Below are positions 34,520 to 37,178 of a stretch of 37,178 bases of DNA, one piece after another. The DNA comes from an uncultured Pseudocitrobacter sp. (GTDB taxonomy: Bacteria > Pseudomonadota > Gammaproteobacteria > Enterobacterales > Enterobacteriaceae): positions 1 to 37,178 of the forward strand of contig CAJYVI010000025.1 in assembly GCA_913778145.1 (NCBI GenBank). The letters are read 5' to 3'. The stretch's first letter is position 1; every line of letters begins with the position of its first letter. The notes under the pieces were generated by a model. That model was not told the DNA's origin and searched no databases. It worked only from the letters and a program-made list of their open reading frames with translations. Position numbers and translations under genes: made by a program.

Positions 34520-35845
34520 ATGAAAACACTATCCACACGCGACATTATCTCCCTGGGCTGCATGGCTTTTGCGCTATTTATGGGGGCGGGCAATATCATT
34601 TTTCCGCCCATCATTGGTCTGCATTCCGGTGAAAACATTCTCTTTTCCGGGGCCGGTTTTCTGATTTCCGCTGTAGGTTTGCCGGTGGTCACGATCGTTG
34701 CACTGGCACGGGTAGGCGGAAAGATGGATCACCTAAGCAAGCATCTTGGCCCAGCCACCGGTTTGATTCTGGCACTGGTGTGCTACCTTTGCCTCGGGCC
34801 TTTGTTCGTGGTTCCCCGCACCACCACCGTTTCGTTTGAAGTGGGCATCTCACCGTTGATCGGCAACGATGACCACCAGTTGGCGATGTATAGCCTTATC
34901 TACTTTGCGCTGGTTTATCTGCTTTCGCTCTATCCCGGTAAACTCCTTGACCTGATCGGCGGCGTTCTGGCACCGATCAAAATCGTCGCGCTAATTATTC
35001 TTGGCGCATCCGCCTTTTTCGTCGTCTGGCATTATCATCTGGGGTCAGTTTCAGAGGCGTACCATTCACATCCCTTTTCCAACGGCTTCGTTAATGGCTA
35101 TCTGACCATGGATACGCTCAGCGCATTGGTGTTTGGCGGCGTTATCGTCAATGCTATCCATTCGCGCGGCGTCAGTGAGAGCACACTGATCACTCGCTAC
35201 ACTATTATCGCCGGGTTAATAGCCGGATGTGGATTAGTGCTGGTCTATATCGCGCTGTTCCGTCTGGGCCTGGTGAGCTATGAGTTTGTCCCCGATGCAA
35301 CCAACGGTGCTGAAGTGTTGCACGCGTTTGTACAGCACACCTTCGGCGATACCGGCAGCCTGTTTCTGGCATTGCTCATATTCATTGCCTGCCTGGTTAC
35401 AGCGATCGGCCTTACCAGCGCCTGTGCCAGCTGGTTCAGCAACCTGATTCCGCTGTCATACAAAACGATGGTATTGCTCATTTCCGCCCTGTCATTTTGC
35501 ATTTCAAACCTGGGGCTTACGCGTTTAATCACCGTCTCCGTTCCACTGCTGACGGCAGTTTATCCACCCTGTATCGCCATCGTATTGTTGAGTTTTACTA
35601 CCTCATACTGGAAAAACCCGGCTCGCGTCTTTACGCCTGTGGTAGCAGTGGCCTGCGTATTCGGCCTGATTGACGGCATCGTCGCCAGCCCGCTCAATGA
35701 GATACTTAATCAGCTACCTGCACGGCTGTTGAAGCCGCTACCGCTGTTTAGCCAGAGCCTTGAATGGTTACTGCCCTGTCTTGCAGTGTTTGTAATCGCC
35801 TCTGCCATTAACGGAAAAAAACGGCAGGAAGCATGCGAGGATTAA
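34520..35845 (+). CDS. BrnQ-type branched-chain amino-acid carrier
   Basis: The product is a 441-residue LIVCS-family permease (E. coli BrnQ 439) that should import Leu, Ile and Val with Na+ or H+. Family blocks are MGAGNIIFPPIIGLHSGEN, VGLPVVTIVALARVGG, PLFVVPRTTTVSFEVGI, FSNGFVNGYLTMDTLSALVFG and LYPGKLLDLIGG. It is clearly a paralogue of, rather than identical to, typical BrnQ (the ancestral brnQ normally sits near proY/phoR). The 58-bp gap from the HAAAP gene holds a 9-bp inverted repeat, TAACGCTGC (34470-34478) / GCAGCGTTA (34502-34510), ending 9 bases before the ATG, where a ribosome site would be expected. No clear Shine-Dalgarno is seen. Confidence 0.88.
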   Translation: MKTLSTRDIISLGCMAFALFMGAGNIIFPPIIGLHSGENILFSGAGFLISAVGLPVVTIVALARVGGKMDHLSKHLGPATGLILALVCYLCLGPLFVVPRTTTVSFEVGISPLIGNDDHQLAMYSLIYFALVYLLSLYPGKLLDLIGGVLAPIKIVALIILGASAFFVVWHYHLGSVSEAYHSHPFSNGFVNGYLTMDTLSALVFGGVIVNAIHSRGVSESTLITRYTIIAGLIAGCGLVLVYIALFRLGLVSYEFVPDATNGAEVLHAFVQHTFGDTGSLFLALLIFIACLVTAIGLTSACASWFSNLIPLSYKTMVLLISALSFCISNLGLTRLITVSVPLLTAVYPPCIAIVLLSFTTSYWKNPARVFTPVVAVACVFGLIDGIVASPLNEILNQLPARLLKPLPLFSQSLEWLLPCLAVFVIASAINGKKRQEACED

Positions 35846-35866
35846 TTCGCTTTTAAGCCAGTTAAG

Positions 35867-35893
35867 GATGTGCGCAATGCGCGCATCTTTTTT
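35867..35893 (+). terminator. Intrinsic terminator after BrnQ-type gene
   Basis: GATGTGCGC (35867-35875) pairs with GCGCGCATC (35879-35887, one G-U pair) and is followed by a run of Ts. Confidence 0.9.
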
Positions 35894-35986
35894 TGCGAAT
35901 ACGGGCCATCGGCGAAAGATTTTATATATGGATTGACTCTATGCGAGTTGAGTCACTGAAAATCAGGGGGGTAAGTGCTTGAATAG

Positions 35987-36076
35987 TGGCGGAGAGAGGG
36001 GGATTTGAACCCCCGGTAGAGTTGCCCCTACTCCGGTTTTCGAGACCGGTCCGTTCAGCCGCTCCGGCATCTCTCC
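35987..36076 (-). tRNA. serU: tRNA-Ser(CGA), reads UCG
   Basis: The 90-nt minus-strand tRNA starts GGAGAGATGCCGGAGCGG and ends with encoded CCA (TGG at 35987-35989 on the plus strand). The anticodon loop CTCGAAA gives anticodon CGA. The long class II variable arm (GGAGTAGGGGCAACTCTACC) and T-loop GTTCAAATC are present. The gene is essentially identical to E. coli serU and in the same place beside mtfA. A -10-like TAAAAT lies upstream (36111-36116). Confidence 0.97.
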
Positions 36077-36168
36077 GTTTTATGGTTGCCATGATGCCAG
36101 GTTATTTGGCATTTTAACAGACCCAGTCTCTTCAATTGCGTTCAAGTGACGAGTTTGCGAGCAAAATG

Positions 36169-36963
36169 ATGATTAAATGGCCGTGGAAGGCAGATGATTC
36201 TGCTGTAAAAATCGACATTCCGTGGGAGCAGGCGTTCTCTGTTCCCCTATTAGCCAATCTCAGTGCAGATGAGCAGGCCAAACTCCGCATTCTTGCCGAT
36301 CGTTTTTTGCAGCAAAAGCGACTGGTTCCCCTTCAGGGACTAGCGCTGGAACCCATCACTCAGGCCCGCATTGCACTTTTGTTTTGTCTGCCGGTCATGG
36401 AACTGGGCCTTGAATGGCTTGATGGCTTCCATGAAGTGCTTATCTACCCTGCCCCCTTCGTGGTGGACGATGAATGGGAAGATGATATTGGTTTGGTTCA
36501 TAATCAGCGCGTAGTGCAGTCCGGACAAAGCTGGCAGCAGGGGCCGATTATCCTCAACTGGCTCGATATTCAGGACTCCTTCGATGCCTCCGGTTTCAAC
36601 CTGGTTATCCATGAAGTCGCGCATAAACTCGATACCCGCAACGGCGATCGTGCCAGCGGGATTCCGCTGATCCCCCTGCGGGAAGTGGCAGGCTGGGAGC
36701 ACGATCTCCATGCCGCGATGGACAATATTCAGGATGAGATTGATTTAGTTGGTGAAAGCGCTGCCAGCATTGATGCTTACGCGGCAACCGACCCGGCAGA
36801 GTGTTTTGCTGTTCTGTCTGAGTACTTTTTCAGCGCGCCCGAGCTTTTCGCACCACGCTTCCCCGCGCTATGGCAACGATTTTGCCAGTTCTACCGTCAG
36901 GACCCACTTACGCGCATGCGCGATAACGACACGCCGGAATATATTTCACCTATAGTTCATTAA
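36169..36963 (+). CDS. mtfA: MtfA (YeeI), zinc peptidase that binds Mlc
   Basis: MtfA is a cytosolic gluzincin-like peptidase that binds and inactivates the repressor Mlc, thereby raising ptsG expression. From ATG 36169 ([10 protein letters not shown]) the product has 264 residues (E. coli 265). The zinc site HEVAH is at 148-152, followed by [12 protein letters not shown]. The third-ligand region [20 protein letters not shown] lies near residue 205. The preceding in-frame ATG at 36166 and TTG at 36136 are alternatives, but 36169 equals the E. coli start and has GCGAG 7 bases before it. It lies between serU and asnT as in E. coli. Confidence 0.95.
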   Translation: MIKWPWKADDSAVKIDIPWEQAFSVPLLANLSADEQAKLRILADRFLQQKRLVPLQGLALEPITQARIALLFCLPVMELGLEWLDGFHEVLIYPAPFVVDDEWEDDIGLVHNQRVVQSGQSWQQGPIILNWLDIQDSFDASGFNLVIHEVAHKLDTRNGDRASGIPLIPLREVAGWEHDLHAAMDNIQDEIDLVGESAASIDAYAATDPAECFAVLSEYFFSAPELFAPRFPALWQRFCQFYRQDPLTRMRDNDTPEYISPIVH

Positions 36964-37016
36964 AACAACAGCTTGCATTAAATTCATGCAATTGAATCAG
37001 ACAGTTAAATTTAGTG

Positions 37017-37045
37017 TTGACACAATATTCCAGGGCCAGTAGTAT
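37017..37045 (+). promoter_or_regulatory. asnT promoter
   Basis: TTGACA (37017-37022) is a perfect -35 box with exactly 17 bp to TAGTAT (37040-37045), giving a start near 37052, 12 bases before the mature tRNA. Confidence 0.8.
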
Positions 37046-37063
37046 TCGCCTCGTTCACACGAT

Positions 37064-37139
37064 TCCTCTGTAGTTCAGTCGGTAGAACGGCGGACTGTTA
37101 ATCCGTATGTCACTGGTTCGAGTCCAGTCAGAGGAGCCA
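37064..37139 (+). tRNA. asnT: tRNA-Asn(GTT)
   Basis: The 76-nt tRNA from TCCTCTGTAGTTCAGTCGG to encoded GCCA has anticodon loop CTGTTAA (anticodon GTT), T-loop GTTCGAGTC and a 7-bp acceptor stem TCCTCTG / CAGAGGA. It matches enterobacterial tRNA-Asn. asn tRNA genes are frequent integration sites for islands such as the yersiniabactin HPI, but no integrase is seen before the window ends. Confidence 0.98.
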
Positions 37140-37146
37140 AATTTAG

Positions 37147-37173
37147 AAAAGCCCGCTTTTTAGCGGGCTTTTT
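37147..37173 (+). terminator. Intrinsic terminator after asnT
   Basis: GCCCGCT-TTTT-AGCGGGC (37151-37168), preceded by AAAA and followed by TTTTT, closes the tRNA transcript 8 bases after its 3' end. Confidence 0.92.
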
Positions 37174-37178
37174 GCTTT

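Noticed and set aside
36094..36112. ATGCCA / TGGCAT inverted repeat between serU and mtfA
   Set aside because: Short AT-containing stem overlapping the likely tRNA promoter; no gene ends here, so a terminator call is not supported.
37064..37178. Genomic island at asnT
   Set aside because: asn tRNA genes are known integration sites, but only a terminator follows within the window and no integrase or duplicated tRNA end is visible.

Overview
The window is an enterobacterial chromosome segment (family Enterobacteriaceae). Positions 1 to about 13800 follow the Escherichia/Salmonella/Citrobacter order almost gene for gene: fliLMNOPQR, rcsA, dsrB, dsrA (small RNA), yodD, yedP, dgcQ, yodC, yedI, yedA, vsr, dcm, yedJ, drpB. 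The proteins are close to, but clearly not identical with, the E. coli ones, so a relative such as Enterobacter, Citrobacter, Kluyvera or Lelliottia is likely. The genus cannot be fixed by eye.

Region by region: (1) 1-4072 is the 3' part of the flagellar C-ring and export-gate operon; fliL is cut by the window edge. (2) 4073-5877 holds rcsA with an upstream RcsAB box, dsrB, yodD and the sRNA DsrA. (3) 5878-13778 is conserved yed/yod housekeeping DNA, including the diguanylate cyclase DgcQ and the Dcm/Vsr cytosine methylation and mismatch-repair pair. (4) 13779-15720 holds a probable RseX-type sRNA and an OmpS1-like porin. (5) 15738-26822 is the most coherent accessory block. It contains a DcuS/DcuR-type C4-dicarboxylate two-component system, a three-domain soluble NADH:fumarate oxidoreductase with a cytoplasmic ApbE flavin transferase, a DASS-family dicarboxylate transporter and a class I fumarase, around a 628-bp divergent control region with a perfect FNR box. 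A MurQ-like SIS protein that lacks one catalytic glutamate lies beside the sensor. (6) 26841-32604 is a mixed accessory stretch: a glyoxalase-like VOC protein, a frameshifted Old Yellow Enzyme gene with an ArsR-type regulator, a LysR regulator with a SRPBCC protein, an MFS exporter and an 80-residue orphan. (7) 33190-35845 carries two amino-acid transporters (HAAAP and BrnQ types). (8) 35987-37178 returns to the conserved backbone: tRNA-Ser(CGA), mtfA, tRNA-Asn(GTT).

The main functional proposal concerns 16800-26766. External C4-dicarboxylate would be sensed by the DcuS-like kinase, and low oxygen would act through FNR. Malate or a related diacid would enter through the DASS carrier, probably in exchange for succinate, and fumarase would convert it to fumarate. 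The cytoplasmic NADH-dependent fumarate reductase, with FMN attached covalently by ApbE, would then reduce fumarate to succinate and regenerate NAD+ without the membrane quinone pool. The individual families are known (a closely similar Klebsiella NADH:fumarate oxidoreductase has been described). The complete circuit with its own DcuSR-like pair and FNR-bearing divergent promoter is inferred from gene order and motifs.
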